In this document: in pieces, positions 1 through 9,402 of the stretch | Layout of the letters: each line of letters starts with the position of its first letter | Numbering within the stretch: the stretch's first letter is position 1 | NCBI GenBank assembly: GCA_963930655.1 | Contig: OZ005611.1 | Location: 6,269,501-6,333,500, forward strand | From: Myrica gale | Lineage: Eukaryota > Streptophyta > Magnoliopsida > Fagales > Myricaceae | DNA: 64,000 nt | Direction of reading: 5' to 3' | Program-made: the position numbers and the translations under genes | The notes under the pieces: generated by a model | Database searches by the model: none | What the model saw: the letters and a program-made list of their open reading frames with translations, nothing else | Told to the model about the DNA's origin: nothing

Positions 1-402
1 AAAGGACATCGGTATCACTTGTCACGGTTCAGCGGTGTGGGAGGGACACCGCGGGGGAAGAAGGAGCTATTCAATTACAATCACTCATCGCTTAGGAATG
101 TGATTGAAAGATGCTTTGGCATGCTAAAAAATCGTTTCCCGGTGCTGGAAAAAATGCCGAGATACCTACCGACTCGACAACCTTCTGTGGTGATAGCATG
201 TTGTACCCTCCATAATTTCTGTCGCATCCACCAACCAACGGATGCGGTATATAGGGGATTCTGCCTCAATGAGCAAATTGTGCAGAGGTCGGACAATTTC
301 AGACACGACCTAACAGACCTAGATGTGTCTACTGCAGCTGCAAGGCAGATGGGACGCGAGCGAGATGTCATGGCACAGAGGATGTGGACTGCCCAGGGTT
401 AG
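1..402 (+). CDS. PIF/Harbinger transposase (HARBI1-like nuclease), C-terminal part
   Basis: Open reading frame running in from the window edge and ending at a TAG stop; the 5' part lies outside. It shows the conserved C-terminal block of plant HARBI1-like DDE nucleases: HSSLRNVIERCFGMLKNRFP followed by VVIACCTLHNFCR. The invariant glutamate of this block (in NVIERCFG) is the last acidic residue of the DDE triad in this family. No break is visible in the 133 codons present. HARBI1-like genes may be active transposon genes or domesticated host genes; the window cannot decide, because the left end is missing and no convincing right terminal repeat with a TWA target site was found (a weak candidate ends near 2323). 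The family call is strong; autonomy is unknown. Confidence 0.9.
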   Translation, partial: KGHRYHLSRFSGVGGTPRGKKELFNYNHSSLRNVIERCFGMLKNRFPVLEKMPRYLPTRQPSVVIACCTLHNFCRIHQPTDAVYRGFCLNEQIVQRSDNFRHDLTDLDVSTAAARQMGRERDVMAQRMWTAQG

Positions 403-868
403 GTGTTTCGGGAGGAAGTGTGGAACGCATATCTTTGTAGTGCTTTTGTTGGACATTGTCTTTACAATGGATAATTATGTTTAGGTTTAAACTTGTGTGG
501 GTTAATCACTGATGCTCTTGCGATGTATGTGTCTGGACTATGTTCCTATCTCCTTAGATTGTGTTGTTCTCCTCTATTTTGTTTGTTTCAGGGTTCTCTA
601 TATCATTAACCCCTGGGTTTGCAGTTATGTTCAATATGATGGGAGATCACCTCTTTTGATGTGTTGTGCTATGAATTCTGTCTATTATTCCATTATTTGT
701 TATTATTCCATTATTTGTAGATATTTCCTTGAAGTGCAACTATCAACAGTGGGAGACCATCATCTATGTGGATTACGAATTATAGTGTAGCTATCTATCG
801 TGGTGTTGTTTGAAATCACATTTTCCAGATCAGATATGGTTATTAACAGCATGTGTTGGTTGTATTAG
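403..868. other. Spacer between HARBI1-like ORF and GRF gene
   Basis: T-rich non-coding DNA, probably 3' UTR of the transposase gene followed by the short promoter of the downstream GRF gene. A roughly 18-base unit (ATTATTCCATTATTTGT) is repeated in tandem near 683-719. No other coding signal seen. Confidence 0.5.
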
Positions 869-1408
869 ATGCATGGGACACCATGGTGCACATATGGTGG
901 AGGACGGATGCGAATGCTTCAAGCGAGGACGAAGAATAACTTCGGGCGATGGTTTTATCGCTGCCCATTGGGTCGGGTAATGACTATGCTATGAAACATT
1001 ACTGCTATGTGTGTATGTGTCTCGGTGTCTATGTTCCATGACTATTTAGTGCTGCTTTTTAGTGCAGTAAAATATATGCTTCCTTAGTGCTACGTGTGTG
1101 TTTCGGTGTCTATGTTCCATGTGTCTTTTACAGCTGCTTGTAAGTGCAGTGACATACGTGAGTCCTTATTTGTTAGTATTAGATATGCATTGTGGTTGTT
1201 TTGTGTTATGTCTCAGGAGCACCCAGGGTGTTTCTACTGGGTTGATGAAGTAAATGAAGGCATTCTGCAGATGCGCACAACAGAAGGAGGTGGTGTGCCA
1301 GTCATTGGCAACCACGTCGGTACTAGCAGAGCTGGAGAGGGGAAAATCACTGTCCTGGTGCTCCTAGCTGTAATCTTGGTCCTACTTGGGGCGTTAATGG
1401 CCAAATAA
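869..1408 (+). CDS. Small GRF-type zinc-finger protein with C-terminal membrane anchor (two exons)
   Basis: Two exons join in frame: 869-976 and 1217-1408, with GT at 977 and AG at 1215-1216, giving a complete 99-residue protein. The N-terminal half is a GRF zinc finger: a first Cys in WCTYGGG, then GRWFYRCP, then HPGCFYWVDEV, which supplies the Cys-Cys-His-Cys ligands and the GRxF core that names the domain. After a Gly/Ser-rich linker the protein ends in one hydrophobic segment (VLVLLAVILVLLGALM, about residues 80-96), so it is predicted to be tail-anchored. Plants have many short GRF-finger proteins with this layout, and GRF fingers are thought to bind nucleic acid. The function of this one is unknown. 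The intron contains a partial tandem duplication (about 1008-1160). It lies 467 bases downstream of the HARBI1-like frame on the same strand. Confidence 0.72.
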
Positions 1409-2641
1409 GGCAATGTTTAATTAAGTTTTTTTTTTTTGAAAAACAGATTAGGGGATTGTATGCCTGGTGGAGACACGTAAGTGAAAAAATACTGTTTTTG
1501 GTGACCCATATGAAGCCTGGATGTTTACGATTAGCATATATTTTCATACAACATTATTTGCCGTCTAACTTGGGAAAATTATTCTTTGAAAGCGACAAAA
1601 TATTTTTATACGTTCTAAGGCAAAACGGAGCATTAATTAAACAAATAGTATATATAAACCACCTTCTCACCCTCATTCCGGAAGTGACAACATTTATGTT
1701 GCCCCTCATCAGGACAACGTTTCTCTTGCCATCGCGTTAATTCAAGTGCGAGAAGGCTTTTCCAGCAGCAACGATTTCAGTTTTAAGTGGCTTATAGCAA
1801 AATATAAAACAAATAATTGCGGTTGATGTACTCCTTTATTCCATCTTTGCTCTCTCTCCCCTCGACTCTCATAGGCAAATAAATGACGTGCTGCCATTTA
1901 TTTTTCGTGAGAAGTTGCTAGTGGAGTCATCAATCTTGCTTTCCGTGCGTCTACCCATCGACAGTTGTAGACGCAAATGGCCCACCACCGGTGCAAGGCA
2001 AAGAGCACCTTTCTTGCAGGTGCGCGCACTTTCCATTTTTATTGCAGCTCGAGCCTCTATATGCAGGTGCCCCTTCCTGACGTCTCCCGCGAAAATTGCA
2101 CCATCAATGCATCACATCTTGTCAGCTACTGTCCCAAATACAACAAGTACCTCCTCCAAACACGTGGTCCAACTAAATTTAAGACGGGTCCACCAAAAAG
2201 TAATAGCGTTGGATTGAAACAGCTCCTCCAAACACAAGATTGATTTCAGTTATGGTTCTGGAGTTCTGATTCTGTTTTAAACCGCAAAAACCAAAACCTC
2301 AATCGGTTCCCAAACAAGCCCCTGGTGGTTGTTTAAAGAGGTGCTTTGGTTTTGATGGTTCCAACAATATGTATTCTTTTGTTGTGTATTGATCTCTTAT
2401 TTTGGCTCTATCGTTCTATTCTTTTGTCATTGACAAAATTGCCATTGTTTGAAACTTTGAATATATACAGATTCATAATATAGATGCTTTTGTTTGAAGA
2501 TGGACAGATTTATAATATAGATTGCAAGAATTACTGATGTTTTTTGTACTTTGAATATAGACAGATTGCCATTGTTTGAATATAGACAGATTTTTGGCTA
2601 AGTTTGAATATAGACAGATTCATAATTCTTATTTTTTTCAG
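1409..2641. other. Intergenic region between the two GRF genes
   Basis: No supported gene. Short open frames around 1888-2243 have no recognisable domain. At about 2280-2323 the sequence ends in TTCCCAAACAAGCCCC, which resembles the right terminus of PIF/Harbinger elements, but no clear TWA target duplication follows it. The last part holds degenerate tandem repeats, listed separately. Confidence 0.45.
2453..2630 (+). repeat. Degenerate minisatellite, unit close to TTTGAATATAGACAGATT
   Basis: Five to six imperfect copies of an approximately 18-base motif containing ATAGACAGATT (or ATACAGATT) are separated by short variable spacers. They lie immediately upstream of the second GRF exon. Confidence 0.7.
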
Positions 2642-3003
2642 CACGATCTCGGCAACTTCACTCAATCAATGGACCATACGATGCAAATGTATGTAGTTGT
2701 GGTCTGAAAGCTCAGTTGAAAACGTCATGGACGGATGCTAACCCGTTAAGATGTTTCTATGGATGTGCAAACTTCGATGGAAAATTAGTAAGTTAACCCC
2801 CATAATTCTGGTGTTATGTTTGCTTGCATTATGTGCTACTGGCCTATGTACTGAATTTGTTTGCAAAAAAATGGGCATTGCAGGTACTTTTGTTGGTTTG
2901 ACCCCCCCACTTGCCATCGAGGGATGAAGGTAAAAGACCTGCAGAATAAGTTAGTGTTGCTAAATCGCAATGAGAGGAAACTGAAAATGCTTCTGGGAGT
3001 GTA
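2642..3003 (+). pseudogene. Second GRF-type zinc-finger gene, partial and probably non-functional
   Basis: Two coding blocks of a GRF finger are visible. 2642-2787 follows a TTTTTTTCAG acceptor and reads VCSCGLKAQLKTSW then NPLRCFYGC. 2884-3003 follows TTGCAG and reads YFCWFDPP then a charged helix (KVKDLQNKLVLLNRNERKLK) to a stop. The first block ends in phase 0 at a GTAAGT donor, but the second needs two more nucleotides, so the blocks do not join cleanly. The last zinc-ligand Cys (TGC AGG TAC, CRY) is lost if the obvious acceptor is used. No convincing first exon or start codon was found. It is a paralogue of the family at 869-1408 but lacks that protein's membrane tail and has a coiled-coil-like tail instead. 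A functional gene with an unusual splice site remains possible. Confidence 0.55.
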
Positions 3004-3546
3004 ATGGGTTGCAGTTCGAGCTATGGATGTTGCACTGATGAGATGCACATCTGCCTAATTATGTGTCCTGTAATGTGTATAGTTACGTGTCATGTAATGT
3101 GTCTAGTTATGTGTCCTTTAACTTAAATATGCAAAATGTGTATTGTAAACTGACCTGTAATCTGTCAAGTGTAATTTGCCAGTGTACTATGCCAATGTCA
3201 TGTTATGACTAATGCAAAATTTAGTTTTGAAAATGCATAATGTGTACTAAATTATGACTAATACAGAATGGAGTTTTGGAAATGAAGAAATGCAGAATTT
3301 AGTTTTAGAAATGCAGCACCTGCTCTGAACCTTAAAACTAGTTTTTTTATATATAACAGATACAAAACTCTCTCTACACATATGGAAATGACTCAAATAT
3401 TAATGCACAAACACAAACAAACAAAGAACAACATGAAAATTGCACTGTCATGGTCAATTACTGCAAAAAATAGGTACATACTTTCAACAAAATAACTTTC
3501 TTCATATACAAAGATGGTATTGTAAAAAATACAAGCATATACAAAG
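3004..3546. other. Non-coding flank of the second GRF copy
   Basis: AT-rich sequence with short repeated phrases such as AGTTATGTGTCCT and GTGTACTA. No gene seen; probably an old 3' UTR and transposon debris. Confidence 0.4.
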
Positions 3547-3870
3547 CTAGTCATGCAAATCATTTTTACAACCTATTCCGAAGGCGTGCCGCGACCATAT
3601 GGTTGTCTGAATCTCTAGGAGTTTCTTAGGAGCATCAGAATAAGACACTTCAATTTTCAGCATAGCTGCATTGAAGTCAACCACGTTTGAATCACTTGCA
3701 GTCGCGCCTGTCTTTAAACGCTTTGCCCTTATACCCAGCACCCTTCATATTTGCATGAAGATGACGCAGACAACATCTATGCTAAACCTCAGACATTTCT
3801 TCGTCAAAAGTGAGATCAAGACCCTGCAAATAAAAACCATACAGAAATGTCATTCAAGATTTAAAAACAA
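3547..3870 (-). mobile_element. MuDR/MULE transposase fragment (degenerate)
   Basis: On the minus strand, 3781 downward reads HRCCLRHLHANMKG then YKGKAFKD, the strongly conserved H-R-x-C-x-R-H-L-x-x-N block of MULE-family transposases (PF10551 type). After a frame change at about 3710 it continues with FNAAMLKIE and WSRHAF, matching the block that normally follows in the same family. An in-frame stop lies just before the HRCC block, and the required frame change shows that the gene is dead. Only the central-to-late catalytic region is present. It is a transposon relic and probably unrelated to the MITE at 4037, although both are of the Mutator superfamily. Confidence 0.75.
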
Positions 3871-4027
3871 CAAATAAATGAAAAAATTCAAAGACCAAGA
3901 CACAACAACCTAAAATATATAAAGTGAAAAAGAAAACACACAACAACCTTCAATGGCCTCAAAACGACAGAATAAAAAACCTAAGGACCCCCTTATTATA
4001 TGAGTACAAAATGACACCAAATAAAGA

Positions 4028-4557
4028 AAGAAACAAGGGGTAAACTCATAGTTAACCCCCTATGTTTGGGCAAAAATCATAGTTAGCTCCATATTTTTTA
4101 ATCCAACAATTTGATACCCATAACTTTCAAAACCTATCAATCTTCGCCCTAGACGTTAAATCAGACGGAAAAGCATGAAAAATGACCAAAATGCCCCTCC
4201 AAAATAAAATTACTAAAAAAATAAAAAAATTCATCAAAAATAAAAAATGATATTTTTCAAAAATTAATATTTTTTAAATAAAACTATATTGAAACTCTAT
4301 TTCAATAATATATTTATTTCAATTTATTTCTTAAATTTATATCTATATTTTATTTTATTTAAAATTTTAGCTTTGGAGGGGCATTTCGGTCATTTTGCAT
4401 GAATTTTCGTCGGACTTAACACCCGATTTAGACGGGGGGCTATGTTTGATAGGTTGTGAAAGTTATGGGTCTCAAATTGTTGGATTGAAAAATAGGGAGC
4501 TAACTTGATTTTTGTCAAAACATAAGGGGCTAACTATGAGTTTACCCCAAGAAACAA
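4028..4557. mobile_element. Mutator-type MITE with 9-bp target duplication
   Basis: The element proper is 4037-4548 (512 bp). Its ends are long inverted repeats of roughly 130 bp beginning GGGGTAAACTCATAGTTA. It is flanked on both sides by a perfect 9-bp direct repeat, AAGAAACAA (4028-4036 and 4549-4557). Nine-base target duplications with long terminal inverted repeats are the hallmark of Mutator-like elements. The interior is AT-rich and non-coding, so it is non-autonomous. Confidence 0.88.
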
Positions 4558-4847
4558 TCAGAGAGAGCAGCACATGATTTTTGTCCCTACTTCCCGACAT
4601 TGTTGTCCAGACGATGGGTCTACAGATTCTTTCTTCCATAACAGCCACAGATATTTAAAGGGAAAAATCACCCAGACCCTACATCGAAAGGAAAATCTGA
4701 CTGGGTAAGCAAACTTCCAAACCGACATGGCTATTGGGTACAGTGAGTGCGTCACTACCTTTTCAGATTTGAATAATGGGTCAAATGTGGTCTCTGGAAG
4801 CTTGGCAATGATGCACGCAAAGGCAAAGCAAATGTCGATTAAATTAG

Positions 4848-5143
4848 TGTTATGTACCCCACTGGTATAACAAGGGTAAAATGGAAAGTGTTTGGATGAA
4901 CAGAAAATTTCAAGAAAGGGATACTGATATGGACTCTGTTCGAGAGAGAGCCACTCTCCTTCTACTTCTTTGCCTCAGTGATTTTCGATACCCTCTCACA
5001 CGGTAGAACAAAGACATATAACATTGCAGTTAGGCACATAGAGGCCCTAGTCTAAGGCCCAAACTAACGGGCTAAATGCAATGAAAAATAAACTAAAAGG
5101 CAACTAAATGGATAAAGGCTCAAACAGTACGCAGCCCATGACA
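4848..5143 (-). repeat. 3' LTR of the short retroelement
   Basis: This is the downstream copy in sense (minus) orientation and lies next to the polypurine tract. It is the same length as the other copy and differs by about eight substitutions counted by eye. Confidence 0.88.
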
Positions 5144-6038
5144 TTCCTTTCCCCTTCAAACAACCTTATCCTCAAGGTTGAAATGTATTGAAGCTTCTTA
5201 TCAATCACCAACCTGCACCAAATTCATAAATGTATTGAAGGTTGAAATGTATTGATACCAGCTCCTTCGACATAAGCTATCTGCAACATTGTCCTCATGC
5301 CATGGTCTTCACCCCATTGTAACAAACTTTCTTCTTTACCCAAGCTGTTATTTTCAACAATTGTAGTTTTCACGATGTTCTTGTCCCCAAAGTCACGGAT
5401 CATCTGAACAATCGCTTCCCGTAATTCTCGCGGGACATTCACATGTATGCACTTATCAGTGGACAGTGAAACATCAAGAAGTGAAAGGATTGAATTAAGA
5501 GCCTCCACCTCATTTCTGGGGCTGTAAAATTCCACTGGTCATGTGTCATCCTCGCCAAAATAAAGTTCTACCTCATCTAAGTGTATGATTCTTGCTATAT
5601 GAAGCATTACTTTCAAGGTAGCACTTATCCAATTGGGACAAGAATAACTCTTAAGAACAACGTGTTCTTTGGGACTAAAACCATTAGCTTGAAGTAAGCT
5701 CTTCTTTTTATCATAGTGAGGGTCATCATCAGATAGCTCAAGAACTACTGCACAATCGTCAGTCTCTTTGGCTTTATCAGATGTCGGTGGCTGCACCAAA
5801 TTCAGAAATCGTGACATTATGCGGCCACGTATCCTCAGAGTTTGTAGTTTTGCAGTGTGAGCTTGGTACTCTTGGAGGACATACAACAAACACTTGGTGC
5901 CACTGCTTCTTAATATTTTCTCCCATCTGCTTCTTAATATTCTTCAACTGATTGAGTGTTTCTAGAATTTGAAAACATTGTTTGGATAGATCTTGAAGTG
6001 TGTACAAATCCATGACAAGATCGGGCTCTAATACCAAA

Positions 6039-6334
6039 TGTTATGTACCACACTGGTAAAACAAGGGTAAAATGGAAAGTGTTTGGATGAACAGAAAATT
6101 TCAAGAAAGGGATACTGATATGGACTCTGTTCGAGAGAGAGCCACTCTCCTTCTACTTCTTTGCTTCAGTGATTTTCGATACTCTCTTACACGGTAGAAC
6201 AAAGACATATAACATTGCAGTTAGGCACATAGAGGCCCTAATCTAAGGCCCAAACTAACGAGCTAAATGCAATGAAAAATAAACTAAAAGGCAACTAAAT
6301 GGATAAAGGCTCAAACAATACGCAGCCCATGACA
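6039..6334 (-). repeat. 5' LTR of the short retroelement
   Basis: This is the upstream copy in sense (minus) orientation and lies next to the tRNA-Met-like primer-binding site. Confidence 0.88.
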
Positions 6335-6480
6335 ATCAGAGCATCAATGCTCAAAGGGGATTGCGGTGGAAGATTACCTAACACCACTCATACAGGTAGA
6401 AAGTTAAGGGTTTTGAAGACAGACTTTCCTTTCGGCACTTTAGTTTTAGAAAACTCGAATACCCGTTGCTTCTCGACTTT

Positions 6481-6640
6481 AAAACGGTGCGGATGAGGTC
6501 AGTGTGTATTTGACTAACAAGTTTGTCTCATTTTAACAAAAAAACAACAATAGGTTTGTCTTAAAACGATGCGGATGACGTGAGTTAGTATTTGACTAAC
6601 AAGTTTGTCTTTAAAAAAAATACAAAATGGTTTGTCATTT
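6481..6640 (+). repeat. Two-copy tandem duplication, 82-bp period
   Basis: The phrase AAAACGRTGCGGATGA, followed by ATTTGACTAACAAGTTTGTC, occurs twice 82 bases apart (starts 6481 and 6563). The copies have diverged and are non-coding. Confidence 0.75.
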
Positions 6641-8598
6641 TATCATGACATGGCGAATATTTTGAATTATTGGACAACAATGCTGACGTGGAGAGAAGTC
6701 TCGTTAGTCAACAGACTGTAAATTTACAGAAAAATTAAATTTAAAAAAATAATAAATTCAGTTACTGAAAAAGGAAAAAGAAAATCTTAACGATAATTTC
6801 TTAAAATGGATAAAAACCTAGTTACGAAAAAATTTCCTTAAAAGAAATAGATCATAAGCGGCTTCTATTAGCCATATATGATTCCACGCGTGCGGGAAGT
6901 CGTTTTCCTTTTATTTGTTTATTAATTATTTGGAGGGTGGATGATTTTGACTTTTCCAAACCTCTCCCAGGCCCCAACACATGTTGCACATCAATCAAGC
7001 CGTACAAAATTTGGAGACGCGAAGTGCTTTCTAGCTACCGCACCGAAAAACGTTTGACATTTCCATCAAAATTTCCATTGTTCAGCCACGAAAACTCTCC
7101 ACGGCTTCTCGATTCTCTTGTTCAGCCAGGACCACGTTTTCCTAATTTATCTCCTTAGAATGGTCGATAGACAATTAATGTAAGGCGAATGTCGTCAGCA
7201 GAAGATCAGGTCGGCCGTTTGGGTAATGCCGCAGGCTATATTGTTTTAGTAACTCCAACGGATCACCAATAAGAAAAGAAAGATGGCAGAGAAATAAAGC
7301 AAAAAAAAAAAAAACAAAGTTGGATTGTTTAACACGTTGATGGACACATTCTGTACTAAATTTTCTGTTCGTGTATGGGAAATTGACACCATGATCCCAT
7401 AAAACTCCAACATGTTTTACATCGACTTGAAGTGCAAGTTGCAATGCGGATATCTCTCTCTGTTTTCAAGCCTCTTTCCAAGCCTAGCTATTTCCCTGTC
7501 CCTGTCCCAGACTCAGAATGAATTTTTCATACCCATTTTCTGGTCTCTTTATCGTGCTGCAGCTTTCGCTGATTAATGTACAAATGCACAAAAGGAGGGA
7601 GGGGGGGGGGGGGGAATGTATAAAACAATAAATAGGGTCGGTCAACAGCAAGGGGATATAAGAAAAAGAATAGTCAAGGTACAGAGTGTCAACTGGCCAT
7701 TCCAGAAGAACAATAAAAAGGAATTGGAAATTTAATAAAAGACATTAATAAAATAAATAGAAATATTGATTATTATTATTAATATTTATTGTGTATTACT
7801 TGTTAGTTAATGTCCCCATGTGAGGCAATTCCAAAGACCGTCGACCCTGACCGCAAGAAAAAGTAGAAAAATCAAAGATGGGCCCCTGAATGAATGAATG
7901 AATGAATTTGAACGGGTTGACGGGGACGGGGACGCGGATTCGGAACTCTTCTCTTCTCCAAAATACGCAGTCAAATGAAAAACTCGCTGCAACTGTATAT
8001 TGATCTGACCGCAAATTTGAACAAAGCGAGCTTCCCAGAAGGTCCTGTACCCCTTTGTTTGACACTTGTGGTACTCCTTTCGTGTCTCTAAAGGGACGCG
8101 ACTTTTTTCTTCTCCCTTTTCTCAGGGTGACGTTCGTCTGATATTTGTATCTCTCTCTTTTTAATATAAATATTACAAAATATACTTATTTTAATAGAAC
8201 ACTTTATTACTTTCTTTTATCCACATCAATTATTTCACTTAATTATTCACAATTTCATCGTAATCTTACCGACTGAAGTTTCCAAACCGAACAGTCTCCG
8301 AGCAGTCAAGCGTGTGTTTAATGTTAATTGGGTGGGTCTCTACTAGTCCAATGGGCTTGGTTCGTGAGTTTTTATAATAAAAACCTGACAGCCCATGAGA
8401 AGCAAGATATAGAGATGACGAGGCTTCGTGAAGGCATAGGACGACGAAGGAAGGGAGTCGGAAGAGAAAGCCTATTTGGGTTCCAAATTAAAATTGGGCC
8501 TTCACAGGGTAGACTACCAACGAACGGGACCATAAACTGCAGCGTCCTGACTCGATCGCAACATGCTCCACGCTTTGGTCAAGGGGTGTACCTCTTTG
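6641..8598. other. Gene-free AT-rich region
   Basis: No reading frame here has a recognisable domain. It contains a run of 14 G (7601-7614), an AT-rich stretch at 7720-7795 and a short TGAA microsatellite (about 7887-7907). The part just before 8599 is probably the original insertion context of the hAT element. Confidence 0.5.
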
Positions 8599-8734
8599 CA
8601 GGGCCGGCTCATGCCAAAGGGCAAAGGGAGCTCTAAGATCTTATAAATTAGTAGGCTTTTTATATATTTTTTAATATTAAATATACGTTGCTTCTTTATT
8701 TTTGGAACCATTTACATATATATTATTTGTGAGA

Positions 8735-9060
8735 TATTAAACCTTTTAAATTTACACATTTTTTTTAAATTTTGACCACATACTTAAATTGTCTGTTAAT
8801 TTAGATGAATTCTATCAAAACGTGGAGTGCAATGTGTAAATACCTCTAAAAATAAGTGAGACAATGTGTAAATTTTTTCAAAGATAAAGGGAGGCAATGT
8901 GTAAATATTTTGATGAAATTCGTCTAAATTGACAGACAATTTGGATACGGGATCCAAATTGAAAATGTGTAAGTTAAGGGGTCCAATATCTAAAAAATAA
9001 CACATCGAATTGTAAAGTGTAAATAAGCCAAAAAATAATGGAGACAAAATGTATTTAATC
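8735..9060. mobile_element. Inverted-repeat MITE nested in the hAT element
   Basis: Two arms of roughly 100-130 bp are inverted copies, sharing AAATTGTCTGTYAATTTAGA and ACTTACACATTTT. A central segment repeats the phrase CAATGTGTAAAT three times. The structure is foldback or Mutator-like. Exact ends and target duplication are not resolved, so the limits are approximate. Confidence 0.6.
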
Positions 9061-9279
9061 CTAAATTTTAATATAAAATATTCAAAATTATCTGAAAATT
9101 GTTAAATTTAATATAAATTATTCAAAGGCCCCATTAATTGTTTCTTATAGGGCTCTAATATATGACATTAAGACCCCATAACTTGCAAAGTTAAAAAATT
9201 TATAGGCATTTTCATAAATTAAAAAAAAAAAGATTAGGAGGCTTGAGAGAAACATATCACTCTATAAGCAAAAATACAG

Positions 9280-9402
9280 TTTTTTTTGGGTGACGATGGA
9301 AATTCGGGCACCCAACCACGTGCACTGAGCTCGGACGAACCTGACCCAGTATACGCACGAGGTGGGCTTAACGCCACTGCAAACCCCGAGCCGTGCAGCC
9401 CG
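9280..9402 (-). mobile_element. SINE-like insert, 5'-truncated copy
   Basis: In minus orientation the insert runs from GGGCTGCACGGCTCGGGG to a run of A (the T run at 9280-9287). It is about 90% alike by eye to the 3' part of the copy at 46149-46343. It carries GGTTCGTCCGAGC, which resembles a pol III B box, and an A-tail, both typical of tRNA-derived SINEs. It lacks roughly the first 75 bases of the other copy. Confidence 0.6.

Larger units (their letters stand above)
4848..6334 (-). mobile_element. Short non-autonomous LTR retroelement carrying a host SET-protein gene fragment
   Basis: Two 296-bp direct repeats (4848-5143 and 6039-6334), each bounded by TG and CA in sense orientation, enclose about 895 bp. 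The sense strand is minus: a primer-binding site resembling the initiator tRNA-Met site (TGGTATTAGAGCCCGA, about 6020-6036) lies two bases inside the 5' LTR, and a purine-rich tract (about 5144-5160) lies just before the 3' LTR. Flanking 5-mers ATTAG and ATCAG look like an ageing target duplication. I see no gag or pol. The interior instead encodes host-like protein pieces, including LLQWGEDHGM and AYVEGAG, typical of the start of plant SET-domain lysine methyltransferases. It is broken, with a few breaks. I count 8 LTR differences by eye (about 2.7%), suggesting roughly 1 My at a grass-like substitution rate and several My at slow woody-plant rates. Confidence 0.88.
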
